Under the pieces are notes generated by a model, which made no database searches, was not told the origin of the DNA, and worked only from the letters and a program-made list of their open reading frames with translations. From Cellulomonas sp. P24 (GTDB lineage: Bacteria; Actinomycetota; Actinomycetes; Actinomycetales; Cellulomonadaceae), in the NCBI RefSeq assembly GCF_024704385.1, contig NZ_JAJDFX010000002.1, forward strand, positions 4,092,001 to 4,156,000: a stretch of 64,000 nucleotides of DNA. Direction: 5' to 3'. Numbering within the stretch: the stretch's first letter is position 1; each line of letters opens with the position of its first letter. This document shows positions 6,973 through 15,454 of the stretch, piece by piece. The translations under genes and the position numbers were made by a program.

Positions 6973-9582
6973 ATGCGTACCGGCACTGGGGAACACGGCA
7001 TCCGCGAACCGCGGACCTCCGCCATCGAAAGGGACCGCGCTGCGTGGCATGCGCTGCCACCAGGTGATGTCGCCACGATGCTCGGAGTCGACGACCAGGG
7101 TCTGAGCAGTGCCCGCGCCGAGCAGGTGGCCTTGGAGCACGGTCTCAACCTGGCCGCCCCACCCCGACGCGAGTCGTGGCTGAGGGCGCTCGTCGAGTCG
7201 TTCATCGAGCCGCTTCAGCTGTTGCTCGTCGCGGTCGCAGTGCTCAGCTTTGTCTTCGGCGAAGCGGTCGACGGGCTGGCCATCCTCGGCGTCATCGTGC
7301 TCAGCGCTGCCGTCGAGACCGCGTCCGAACTGCGAGCCGCCCGGTCCATCGAGGCCCTTCACGACCTGACCGCCCCGAGCGCGCACGTGCGCCGCGACGG
7401 GCGGCCCATCACCGTTCCGGCCACGCAGGTGGTCCCCGGGGACGTGCTGTTGCTGGAGCCTGGCGACATCGCTCCCGCCGACGCTCGCATTCTGGACGCC
7501 CACTCGCTGAGCGCCGCGGAGGCTTCGCTGACTGGCGAACCGGTCCCGGTGCACAAGAGCGTCCACCCCGTGCCCGCGGGTACACCGCTGGCCGAACGCT
7601 CCAGTGTTGTGCACGCCGGCAGTGTCATCACCTCCGGCACCGGCACCGCCGTGGTGTTCGCGACTGGGCAGAACAGCGAGCTCGGGCAGATCGCCGCGCT
7701 GGCCGCAGCCCAGCGCGAACCGGCCACTCCGCTGCAGATCGGAATGGGACAGTTGGCACGCATTGTCTTGGTCGCCGCCGTCGTGGTGTCGGTCGGTGTG
7801 CCCGCCCTCGGGCTGCTGCTGGGGCAACCGGTCAAGGAGATGCTACTGACTGGGCTGTCGATGGCGTTCGCGACAGTCCCAGAGGAACTGCCCATCTTGG
7901 TGACCGTCCTGCTCGCCGTCGGCGGCCGGGGACTGGCCCAACGCGGCGCACTGCTGCGCTGGCTTTCCGTGGGTGAGGCCATGGGCTCAGTGACCAGCCT
8001 GCTGACCGACAAGACCGGCACCCTGACCCGCAACGAGCTGAGCGTGGCCCGTATCGACGGCGGCATCGCCCCCGTCCTAGCGGTCGCCCTGGCCGCCCAG
8101 GGCACCAGCCACACCCGCGGCGCGCGGAGCCGCGAACCGCTGGAACAGGCCGTCGCCGCCAAGGCCGCCGAGCTCGGCATGGGCAGCGCCCTGGCCGGAC
8201 CCGGCACCCGAGTGGTGGCGAGTTGGCCGTTCGATCAACACACCCGCCTGCGAGCCACCGCTTGGGCGGACATCGACGGGAACACCCAGGTTGCGGTCGC
8301 GGGGGCCCCCGAAGCTGTCCTGGCCGCGTGCGCCGCCGCCGACCAGGCGGCATGGCGGGAGCGGGTGGAGTCCGCGCTGCGGTCCGGTGAGCGCACCCTG
8401 GCGTATGCCACCGCCGCCTACGAGCCCGAAAGCCGGACCATCCCACGCGAGGTCGGGACCGATGGTGCGCCGATACCTGCGACCGGGCTGCAGCTGGTTG
8501 GCCTGGTCACGTTCGTCGACCCGGTCCGCGAGGGGGTGCCGGCGGCGGTGGCCGAACTTCACCGGGCCGGGATCGCCACGCTGGTGGTGACCGGAGACCA
8601 CCCGGCCGCCGGCCGCGCCGCCGCCGCCGCCGCCGGGCTGCCCGAGGGGCACACCCTCACAGGTGGCGACGCCCTGGCAGCACGCAGCGACGACGACCTC
8701 GCCCCGGACCTGGTGCACGGGACCGTCATCGGTCGCTGCACCCCGGCCGACAAGCTGAGGCTGGTGCGGCTACTGCAGAGCCGCGGCGAGGTCGTGGCGG
8801 TCACCGGTGACGGTGTCAACGACGCGCCGGCGCTGTCCGCGGCCGACGTCGGCATCGCGATGGGGCGGCGCGGCACGCAGATGGCGCGGCAGGTGGCCGG
8901 CCTCGTGCTCACTGACGACGCGTATCCCACCGTCGCCGCGGCCGTGGAGACGGGGCGCAGCATCTTCTCCCAGCTCCGTCGCGCCGTGTCGTTCTACTTG
9001 GGCGCCAAGCTTGCACTGGTCGCGGCCATGGTCACCGCCATTGTTGCCGGGTTGCCGATCCCGTACGCGCCCGTGCAGATCGTGGTGCTTGAGCTGTTCA
9101 TGGACATCGGCGCATCTATGGCGTTCGTGTCCGAGCCCGCGGCACCCGCCGCGATGCGGCGGCCGCCGCGGCCCCGGACCGCGTCCCTGGTCGACGGCGC
9201 GTTCGCCACGGCGACCATCTTGGTGGGCGCCGTGCTGGGCGCAGCAGCGACCGCCGCGTACCTGCTCGTGCACTCCGGTGGTGCCAGCACCGGGCAGGCA
9301 CGGTGCGCCGCGCTGGTGGTGTGGCTGGCCGGGCACGTCGCTGTGGCCTGGTCGCTGCGGGCCCGCCCGGGGTTGTCGTGGCGCGCCAACCCCTACTTCC
9401 CGCTGTGGGCCGGCTCAGCCGTCGCCCTGGCAGCCGCCGCCGCCCTGACCCCCGCCGCCGTCCTGGTCAGGGTTGAACCGCTGGTCGGGGTGCAGGTCGT
9501 CATCGTCGGCGCGTGTGCGGCCGCATGCGCGCTGGTCGCGTGGCTCGCTCGACCCCTGCTTCGCATCGGCACGGCGCTCTAG
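6973..9582 (+). CDS. Cation-translocating P-type ATPase
   Basis: 869 residues from ATG 6973; an upstream in-frame GTG (6949) would put the inverted repeat inside the coding region. It has an N-terminal cation-ATPase segment, two helices, an actuator domain with LTGEPVPVHK, helix 4 with VPEELPILVTV, phosphorylation site DKTGTLT (Asp near 346), hinge TGDGVNDAPAL (near 610) and about six C-terminal helices. The layout is that of P2-like transporters (Ca2+, Mn2+, Mg2+ or Na+), not of P1B metal pumps. PEELP and the helix-6 sequence LELFMDIGASMAF are non-standard, so the ion is uncertain. It is intact, unlike the ATPase fragment at 5170-5628. Confidence 0.87.
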   Translation: MRTGTGEHGIREPRTSAIERDRAAWHALPPGDVATMLGVDDQGLSSARAEQVALEHGLNLAAPPRRESWLRALVESFIEPLQLLLVAVAVLSFVFGEAVDGLAILGVIVLSAAVETASELRAARSIEALHDLTAPSAHVRRDGRPITVPATQVVPGDVLLLEPGDIAPADARILDAHSLSAAEASLTGEPVPVHKSVHPVPAGTPLAERSSVVHAGSVITSGTGTAVVFATGQNSELGQIAALAAAQREPATPLQIGMGQLARIVLVAAVVVSVGVPALGLLLGQPVKEMLLTGLSMAFATVPEELPILVTVLLAVGGRGLAQRGALLRWLSVGEAMGSVTSLLTDKTGTLTRNELSVARIDGGIAPVLAVALAAQGTSHTRGARSREPLEQAVAAKAAELGMGSALAGPGTRVVASWPFDQHTRLRATAWADIDGNTQVAVAGAPEAVLAACAAADQAAWRERVESALRSGERTLAYATAAYEPESRTIPREVGTDGAPIPATGLQLVGLVTFVDPVREGVPAAVAELHRAGIATLVVTGDHPAAGRAAAAAAGLPEGHTLTGGDALAARSDDDLAPDLVHGTVIGRCTPADKLRLVRLLQSRGEVVAVTGDGVNDAPALSAADVGIAMGRRGTQMARQVAGLVLTDDAYPTVAAAVETGRSIFSQLRRAVSFYLGAKLALVAAMVTAIVAGLPIPYAPVQIVVLELFMDIGASMAFVSEPAAPAAMRRPPRPRTASLVDGAFATATILVGAVLGAAATAAYLLVHSGGASTGQARCAALVVWLAGHVAVAWSLRARPGLSWRANPYFPLWAGSAVALAAAAALTPAAVLVRVEPLVGVQVVIVGACAAACALVAWLARPLLRIGTAL

Positions 9583-9598
9583 CACGTGCCCGCTGTGT

Positions 9599-10231
9599 AT
9601 GGTCACGCCATGGCCCCCCGCACGACCCCACTGGCTCCTGGTTGCCTTGTCCACCGCCGGCGCCCCCGCGTCGACCCGAGTGACCGCGTGGCGGCGACTT
9701 CGCTCGCTCGGAGCCCTGTACCTGCAGCAGTCCGTGTGCGTGCTCCCCGCGAGCACGCAGGCCCGCGCGGCGGTCGAGGCGCTGGCCGCCCGGGTCCGCG
9801 GCGAGGGCGGGTCGGTGCGCATCGTCGAGATCACGGTCACCGACCCGGCCGAGCACGATGCCCTGGTCGCCGAGCTGCAGGACGCGCGCAACACCGAGTA
9901 CGGCGAGGTTCTCGAGCGGTTCGGTGCCTTCTTTGCCGAGCTCGAGCACGAGACCGCGCGTGGCCGCACCACCTATGAGGAGCTCGAGGAGAGCGAGGCC
10001 GACCTGGACCGGTTTCGCACCTGGCTCGCCAAGATCGAGGCTCGCGACTACTTTGCAGCAGCCCGTGGGGAAGCTGTTCGCGCGGAACTCGCCCAGGCAG
10101 AGCGCGCCCTGGCCAACTTCGCCGCCCTGACGATGGACGCCGAGGACGTCGGGGCCAGGCCACCGGCCTCCGAACCGCGCCAAACCAGCCGGCCAGACCT
10201 CGAACCAACACACGGCGCGGGCCGTGACTGA
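9599..10231 (+). CDS. ChrB N-terminal-domain protein (chromate-resistance-like regulator)
   Basis: 210 residues from ATG 9599. WLLVALSTAGAPASTRVTAW, then LGALYLQQSVCVLP, DARNTEYGEVLERFGAFF and RARDYF-like residues (EARDYFAAARGEA) match the N-terminal domain of ChrB, a chromate-responsive protein, over its full length; the C-terminal rhodanese-like part of some ChrB proteins is missing. The gene begins 17 bases after the P-type ATPase stop, so they may be cotranscribed. No ChrA chromate pump is in the window, and a chromate role is only inferred from family. Confidence 0.68.
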   Translation: MVTPWPPARPHWLLVALSTAGAPASTRVTAWRRLRSLGALYLQQSVCVLPASTQARAAVEALAARVRGEGGSVRIVEITVTDPAEHDALVAELQDARNTEYGEVLERFGAFFAELEHETARGRTTYEELEESEADLDRFRTWLAKIEARDYFAAARGEAVRAELAQAERALANFAALTMDAEDVGARPPASEPRQTSRPDLEPTHGAGRD

Positions 10232-10583
10232 CCCGGCGCCAAGCCGCCCACAACTGGAGCATGTCCGTCGGCCGCGGGCGGCACCGTCGCGGCTCGACCG
10301 CCGCCGGAAGAGTGATGGCGCTCCAGGCCACCTGCTCCACCCGCCCAAGACCGGTGTGGACCTGGCCAACGCGGTCAGGACCCGGGCGACGACCGCGACG
10401 AGCCGGCGCACATGCCGCAACCGGTGGGCCCGCAGATGCGCCCCGAAGTCGTGGGCGCCGGCGTCCCGCGCAGCAACCGATCCATGCCCTGTGGCTGAGC
10501 ACGGCCGGGTCCTTGAAACTGTCCGCCCCGCGACCATCGCGGCGATCCCGCCCAGCGCATGCCCGCCCGCTGACCCGCGCACA
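10232..10583. other. No recognisable gene
   Basis: Long open frames exist here only because of GC bias. None shows a known domain, and the minus-strand frame that runs in from the IS30 remnant loses all transposase similarity after TDLSV near 10586. Probably debris left by the insertion and later deletion. Confidence 0.4.
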
Positions 10584-10996
10584 GACGCTCAGGTCGGTGC
10601 CCTTGGGGAAGTACTGGCGCAGCAGTCCGTTGCTGTTCTCGTTGGTGCCGCGCTGCCACGGGGAGTGGGCGTCGCAGAAGCAGATCGGGGCACCCAGGTC
10701 GGCGGTGATGGTGCGGTGGCGGGCCATCTCGGTTCCCTGGTCCCAGGTGATCGAGCGCACGAGGTGGTTGGGCAGGTCGTTCATCCTCGCCAGGTCGGCC
10801 GCGTGCAGGGTGTCGGCGTCTCTGGCCGGCAGGTGCAGCAGTCGGATCGTGCGGGTCTGTCGTTCCACGAGGGTGCCGATCACCGAGCCCTGTGCCCGGC
10901 CCACGATCAGGTCACCTTCCCAGTGGCCACCCTCGGAGCGGTCGTCGGGGGCGAATGGGCGCTGGTGGATGGAGAGCATCGGCTGCTCGAACCGTG
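10584..10996 (-). mobile_element. IS30-family transposase remnant (catalytic core only)
   Basis: The minus strand encodes RFEQPMLSIHQRP, then GHWEGDLIVG, SITWDQGTEMARH, DAHSPWQRGTNENSNGLLRQ and YFPKGTDLS. This is the IS30 DDE core with Asp, Asp and Glu present (in WEGD, WDQG and NENSNG). The N-terminal HTH domain and the C-terminal end are missing, and no terminal inverted repeats are apparent. It cannot be an active element. Its upstream edge abuts a cut antirestriction gene. Confidence 0.8.
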
Positions 10997-11089
10997 GTTG
11001 GGCCGGTGATGACCCGCACCCACGCAGCCGCGAACCTCGCGCCCGGTCAGTTGGCATCCACGGAATTCGAATACCCCAACTCCGCCACT

Positions 11090-11236
11090 TGAGTAGTCCG
11101 GGAACCGGGCGGCGACCTGCAGCATCCGCATCCACGCGTCGGAGGATGCGAGGTCCTCGACGGCCGTGACGAGCTTGTCGTGCAGGGCGGCGAGCCGCTC
11201 CTCCGGTGTGGGCCAGTCTGCACGCCGGCTGGTCAT
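11090..11236 (-). pseudogene. 5' fragment of an ArdC-like antirestriction gene, cut at the IS30 remnant
   Basis: From ATG 11236 the frame encodes ERLAALHDKLVTAVEDLASS then DAWMRMLQVAARFPDYS. This matches the start of ArdC-type ssDNA-binding antirestriction proteins of actinobacterial plasmids and ICEs, which continue with YS.NN..LI. After YSS the frame becomes unrelated (GGVGVFEFRG). The remaining 250 or more residues are not seen on the other side of the IS30 fragment. It follows the lytic transglycosylase gene (4-base overlap) as the last gene of the conjugation operon. Confidence 0.62.
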
Positions 11237-12495
11237 GGTCGTTCACCGCCCGCTCGCGGTGGGTTGGGCTGGGTGGCGCCGGGGGCCTGGAGGGCGCCGC
11301 GGCAGATGGGGTCGGACCAGCCGAGGTACCCGGCGCCGTGGACGAAGCCGGCGTTGATCTGGGCCAGGGAGATCAGGTAGACCCCGCCGTGGTTGCCGGT
11401 GGCGGAGTCGAAGACCTCGTTGGAGGTGACCAGGGTCTTAGCCGGGTCACAGCCCGGGTCGGCCTGCACCACGATCGAGGCGTGTCCGAAGGGGCGCCCG
11501 GTGGCCCAGAACACGAACGACCCCAGCGGTGGGCAGGTGTCGCCGGGGTGGGCGTGGCCGGTCAGGAGCATGGCGTCCCAGTGCGCCGCGGCGGAGGTGT
11601 ACCCGGAGTTGGTGTACCCGTAGGCGCGGCACGCGAGCTTGTCGCACAACCCCGCCCACCCGGAGGTGGCCCCGACGTAGGACATCGCCGTCTGCACCGC
11701 GGCGGCCCTGTCGGCGGGTGTGCCGGGTGGGACGACGACGTCCCCGCTGGTCCCGAGGCCCGGCAGGCAGCCGGTCGCCGCGGCCGATGGCGATGGACCC
11801 GCGTCGGTTGCTGGGCTGGCGGTGGGCCCGGTGGTCGCGACCGGGCCCAGGGGTTCGCGTTGGGCGCCGGCCTGGTCGGGGATCGACCACGCGGCCACGC
11901 GCTGATCGACGGTGGTGATGAACCGGGCTGTGACGTCGGGGATGGCCGGGTAGGTACGGAGCCGGGATTCCCCGGCGTTGTGGGCGATGATCAGCGCGTC
12001 CAGGACCGGTAGCCGGGAGGACGCCCAGTCCGGGTGGGTGGCGCGGATCGCCCTGACGGCGTTCAGCCGGTTGCACAGGTATTGTCCGGCGACGCGGGCG
12101 TGGATGTCGGGGTCTTTGACGTCCCAGGTGCCGTCGTTGTTCAGGTCCGCCGACCACGGGTGAGCGTAGGTGGCGGCCCAGATGCTGGCGTTGAGCTGGA
12201 ACAGCCCCCAGGTGCCGCCGTTGGCGTCGTTGGCATGCGCGTCGGGCCGAAACCCGGACTCTTGGGCCATGACGGCGGCGATCCACGTCTCGGGCAGGTC
12301 CGGGCACGCGGCCTTCGTCTCACCCACCCATGCCCGTGCGGCCGCGGGCACGGGTGCGGCCTGGGACAGGGCCCCGCCGGCGGAGGATTCGATGCACGCC
12401 ACTGCGGGGCCGCCCACGTTCAAGGCCGCCAGGACCGCGATGACCGGCGCGGCCAGGAACCCGAGCCCGCTCGCGGCCAGGAGTGCTCTCATCAT
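11233..12495 (-). CDS. Secreted lytic transglycosylase / cysteine-peptidase-like cell-wall hydrolase (VirB1-like)
   Basis: 420 residues with an N-terminal hydrophobic segment (ALLAASGLGFLAAPVIAVLA). An SLT-like domain follows with MAQESGFRPDAH (Glu79 the likely catalytic acid) and WGLFQLNASIW. A Pro/Ala-rich linker leads to a C-terminal CHAP/NlpC-like domain with GLCDKLACRAYGY and PFGHASIVV as candidate Cys and His. Such bifunctional hydrolases open peptidoglycan for conjugation machines in Gram-positive bacteria. It overlaps the coupling-protein gene by 4 bases, so it is translated with the transfer operon. Confidence 0.82.
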   Translation of the reverse strand: MMRALLAASGLGFLAAPVIAVLAALNVGGPAVACIESSAGGALSQAAPVPAAARAWVGETKAACPDLPETWIAAVMAQESGFRPDAHANDANGGTWGLFQLNASIWAATYAHPWSADLNNDGTWDVKDPDIHARVAGQYLCNRLNAVRAIRATHPDWASSRLPVLDALIIAHNAGESRLRTYPAIPDVTARFITTVDQRVAAWSIPDQAGAQREPLGPVATTGPTASPATDAGPSPSAAATGCLPGLGTSGDVVVPPGTPADRAAAVQTAMSYVGATSGWAGLCDKLACRAYGYTNSGYTSAAAHWDAMLLTGHAHPGDTCPPLGSFVFWATGRPFGHASIVVQADPGCDPAKTLVTSNEVFDSATGNHGGVYLISLAQINAGFVHGAGYLGWSDPICRGALQAPGATQPNPPRAGGERP

Positions 12496-14345
12496 CGGAG
12501 CCCACCGCCGGTCGCCATGTCGTTTGGCGTGGCCACCCTGGCGGCGGCTGCGGTGGCCGCCTCGACGGCCAAGCGCCCATTGATCAGGTCTTGGGCGTCG
12601 GGCCGGTCGGGCCAGCGGCGCAGGTCGATGACCACGGGTCGGGTCTGGCGCAGCAGCAGGACCGCGGTGCCGAACGGAAGGGTCCGCAGTACCGAGGGCG
12701 GCATGACCGGGACCATGCGCATCGAGGTGGACGTGGACCTCTCGCCGCCGCGTCCGCGGTTGCGGGTTTCGGTGAGCTCGTCGATCTCCCCGAGCAGACG
12801 GGCGACGTCGTCCAGGTCCCGGTACTTCGCCAAGCCCCCCAGGATGATCTTGACGGTGGCGGCGTCCCAGATGGCGTCGGCGGCGTGGTCACCCCACCGG
12901 TTGCGGGCCTGGGCCAGAGACTGCAACACCGCCAACGTGGTGATCCCGGTGCCCCCGCCCTCGGCCATCAGCTGCGGCAGGGACGGCAGCGGGGTGAGGT
13001 TGGCGATCTCGTCCAACGCCAACAGCAACGGTGGGTCCAACCGGGCGCCCGGGGACCGGGCTGCCAGGCCCCGGGCGGTTTCGGTGATGTCTTCGACGAA
13101 CGCGGCCACCAGCGGCGCGCACGACCCGGACGTCACGGCCGCGGCAAGCAGGTACAGGGTCCCGGACTCACGCAAGAACCGTGCCGGGTCGAACGTGTCG
13201 CGTGGTCCGGGGTCCACCGAGTCCAGGACGTCGGGGTCGGCCAGGGCGGCCAGGGACTGGCGGACCCCGAGCCACACGGAGTCCCGGGTCCGCGGGTCGG
13301 CGTGGACCGCGGCCTCCAACGCGTCCGCCCACCCGGACGCGGCACGCGAGTCCCGGTTGAGGATGGTCACGGCGTCTTCGGCGAGCACCGGGTTCAACGA
13401 CCACCGGTACAGGTCCACCGCGCGGCGCCCGTCCAGGGCGGCGGCGTGCAGCAGGCACCGCAGGGCGGTCTCGGTCTGCCCGGCCCAGAAGTCCGAGTCC
13501 GACACGGTGCGCCCGAACCCGACCCCCGCGGCCAGGCCCCTTGCCCGGACCAGGGCGGTGCGCGGGGTCTCACACCCGCGCACCGGGGACCAGCGCAGCC
13601 CGCCGGGCAGCCCGGCCAGGCGTTGGGGGTCGAAGATCGCCACCGGGCCGTGATCCTCCCGGGCGGACATCGTCACCGCGAGGGTGTCGGGGCGGGTGGA
13701 GGTGGCCACGACGGGGCCGGGGGCGTCCAGGACCCACGGGATCACCACGTGCAGGCCCTTGCCCATCCGGGGCGGGCCGACCAGCAGCGCGGAGTCCTCC
13801 ACCGAGCACCACAGCTCGCGGCCACCGGCCCGCCCGAGCAAGAACCCGACATCACCCGCCGTAGCGCCACCACCGGCTGAGGGCCGCACGACGTCGGCGC
13901 GGCGCAGCAGCGCCTTGCACCCGGCCGCCTTCTGCGCCTCGGCCGGGGTCGCTAGGCCTGGTAGGGCCCGCAGCCGGTTGCTGGTGGTTGTCCCATCCCC
14001 GGTGAGGGTGGACCGAAGGTGGACCGCGAGGGCGACGACACCGACCACCGCGGCGATCACTACCCCGGTGGCGGCCCAGTAGACGATCGGTCCCGGGAGA
14101 TGGCTGGGCGCGGGCCACTCCGCCGCGGGGTCGGAGACCGCGCCGAGTGCCCGCAGCGCGGACAACGGCCCGCCGTCGGGGGCGCCCCGGCCGGTGACCA
14201 AGCATGCCAGTGCGGCACCGCACCACAGCACGACCCCGAAACCGAGCACGGCGCCACCGGCGATCAGTGCCCAGTCCGTTAGCTCGGGCGACGACGACCC
14301 AGGGCCCGCACCGTGCCGAGTGGGGCGGTGGGCCGGGGGTTTCAT
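12492..14345 (-). CDS. Type IV coupling protein (VirD4/TraG-like ATPase)
   Basis: 617 residues from ATG 14345, the start being fixed by a 4-base overlap with the upstream gene. Two N-terminal membrane helices (about 28-50 and 86-108) are followed by an ATPase domain with Walker A GPPRMGKG (190-197) and Walker B LLLALDEIANL; the segment GITTLAVLQSLAQARNRWG is characteristic of TraG/VirD4. These hexameric motors deliver DNA to the conjugation channel at the membrane. Neighbours are the VirB4-like ATPase and the cell-wall hydrolase. The usual KST lysine lies in PPRMGKG, so the motor is probably active. Confidence 0.88.
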   Translation of the reverse strand: MKPPAHRPTRHGAGPGSSSPELTDWALIAGGAVLGFGVVLWCGAALACLVTGRGAPDGGPLSALRALGAVSDPAAEWPAPSHLPGPIVYWAATGVVIAAVVGVVALAVHLRSTLTGDGTTTSNRLRALPGLATPAEAQKAAGCKALLRRADVVRPSAGGGATAGDVGFLLGRAGGRELWCSVEDSALLVGPPRMGKGLHVVIPWVLDAPGPVVATSTRPDTLAVTMSAREDHGPVAIFDPQRLAGLPGGLRWSPVRGCETPRTALVRARGLAAGVGFGRTVSDSDFWAGQTETALRCLLHAAALDGRRAVDLYRWSLNPVLAEDAVTILNRDSRAASGWADALEAAVHADPRTRDSVWLGVRQSLAALADPDVLDSVDPGPRDTFDPARFLRESGTLYLLAAAVTSGSCAPLVAAFVEDITETARGLAARSPGARLDPPLLLALDEIANLTPLPSLPQLMAEGGGTGITTLAVLQSLAQARNRWGDHAADAIWDAATVKIILGGLAKYRDLDDVARLLGEIDELTETRNRGRGGERSTSTSMRMVPVMPPSVLRTLPFGTAVLLLRQTRPVVIDLRRWPDRPDAQDLINGRLAVEAATAAAARVATPNDMATGGGLR

Positions 14346-15454
14346 CGGGCCACCCGCCGTGGTGCGGCCTCCAGTGACCGGACCACCGCCAGGTCCGGGG
14401 CTGCGGGTTCGCCGAGGTGTTCGGGCAGCGCGCAGGCGATCTGGCGCAGGGCTCCGGTGATCAGCCGGCCGGCGTCGACGAGGTCCGGTGGGAGCAGCCC
14501 GGGATTGCGTGCACCGGCCAGGAGCTGGTGGGAGCCGGTCTCGGCCAGGCGTCGCAGCTGATCGGCCGCGACGACGGTGGCGGCGTGGTGGGGGACGGCG
14601 AAGCGCCCTGCGTCGACAACTTCGCGCAGGTCCGCCAGTGTCGGGCACTGTTGTTCGTGGTGGCTCAGTCGCATGGTGGCCCAGGTGACGGTGACCAGGT
14701 CGACCGGTTGGCCGAGCTCGGCGAGTTCGACGGTGGCCGCGTAGACGGTGCGCCAGATCGGTGTCGTGATGCGGGTGGGGGCCAGCCAGGCGGCGACGGC
14801 GGTGATCTCGTCAGGGTGGGCGATCAAGGCCCCGACCAGGGTCGCCTCGTGGGCCTGTTCGGCGACCTGGTCGCGGCCGGGGTGCACGCTCAGCAGCTTG
14901 TCGGCGCTCAGTCGCAGCCCGGGGTTTCGCAGCGCGGCCCGCAGCGGGACCGGCGCGTCTGCGGCCACGGGCGCCGGAATGCCGGTGGCCTGGGCCCACC
15001 GGTTGGCGACGGCGTCAAGGCCCGCGTCGACCAGGGCGCACGTGGCCGCCATCGGCACGGACTCACCGGACAGTGCGGACTGCAGGGCCCCGGCGCGCAG
15101 CAGCACCCCTTGGCCCGCGACCTCACGGCGCAGCGCGGCGTCGAGCACCATGCGCCCGTAGACCGCGGGCTCGGGGTGAGGTGGGGTGGATTCGAGCAGG
15201 TCGTGGATCTGCACGATGGCGGCCTGGCGTGCCCCGAGACGCTCGAGCAGGTGGGTGGCGATGGTTTGGGGGTCGACCGGTTGCCCGGCGATGTGCTGCT
15301 CGCGGATGAGGTTGTAGACCTGGGCGTGCCAGGGGTCGGTGAAGTCCGCCGGTCGCAGCCACCCCTGAACCCGGTCGATCTGGTGCGGGGCCAGGAGCAG
15401 GGCGCCGACGGTCGCTTGCTCGGCCAGGTGGATGCCACTGTCGGAGTCGATCAT
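14342..15454 (-). CDS. DnaB N-terminal-domain-like protein of the transfer operon
   Basis: 370 residues from ATG 15454, with GGAGGTGGCGTG upstream. Two copies of a DnaB-N-like helical domain are visible: LAEQATVGALLLAPHQIDRV with DPWHAQVYNLI, and EQAHEATLVGALIAHPDEIT with TPIWRTVYAATVELAE. No helicase ATPase domain or Walker motif follows, so it is not a helicase itself. The DnaB N domain mediates primase and hexamer contacts; here it may recruit replication proteins to transferred DNA. It overlaps both neighbours by a few bases. Confidence 0.75.
   Translation of the reverse strand: MIDSDSGIHLAEQATVGALLLAPHQIDRVQGWLRPADFTDPWHAQVYNLIREQHIAGQPVDPQTIATHLLERLGARQAAIVQIHDLLESTPPHPEPAVYGRMVLDAALRREVAGQGVLLRAGALQSALSGESVPMAATCALVDAGLDAVANRWAQATGIPAPVAADAPVPLRAALRNPGLRLSADKLLSVHPGRDQVAEQAHEATLVGALIAHPDEITAVAAWLAPTRITTPIWRTVYAATVELAELGQPVDLVTVTWATMRLSHHEQQCPTLADLREVVDAGRFAVPHHAATVVAADQLRRLAETGSHQLLAGARNPGLLPPDLVDAGRLITGALRQIACALPEHLGEPAAPDLAVVRSLEAAPRRVAR

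Noticed and set aside
6031-7827. 598-codon minus-strand open frame across the PAP2 and ATPase region
   Set aside because: It crosses two well-supported genes in other frames and has low-information Arg/Gly/Gln composition.
9500-10582. Minus-strand frame extending from the IS30 remnant over chrB
   Set aside because: The transposase similarity ends near 10586, and the rest is antisense to the ChrB-like gene.
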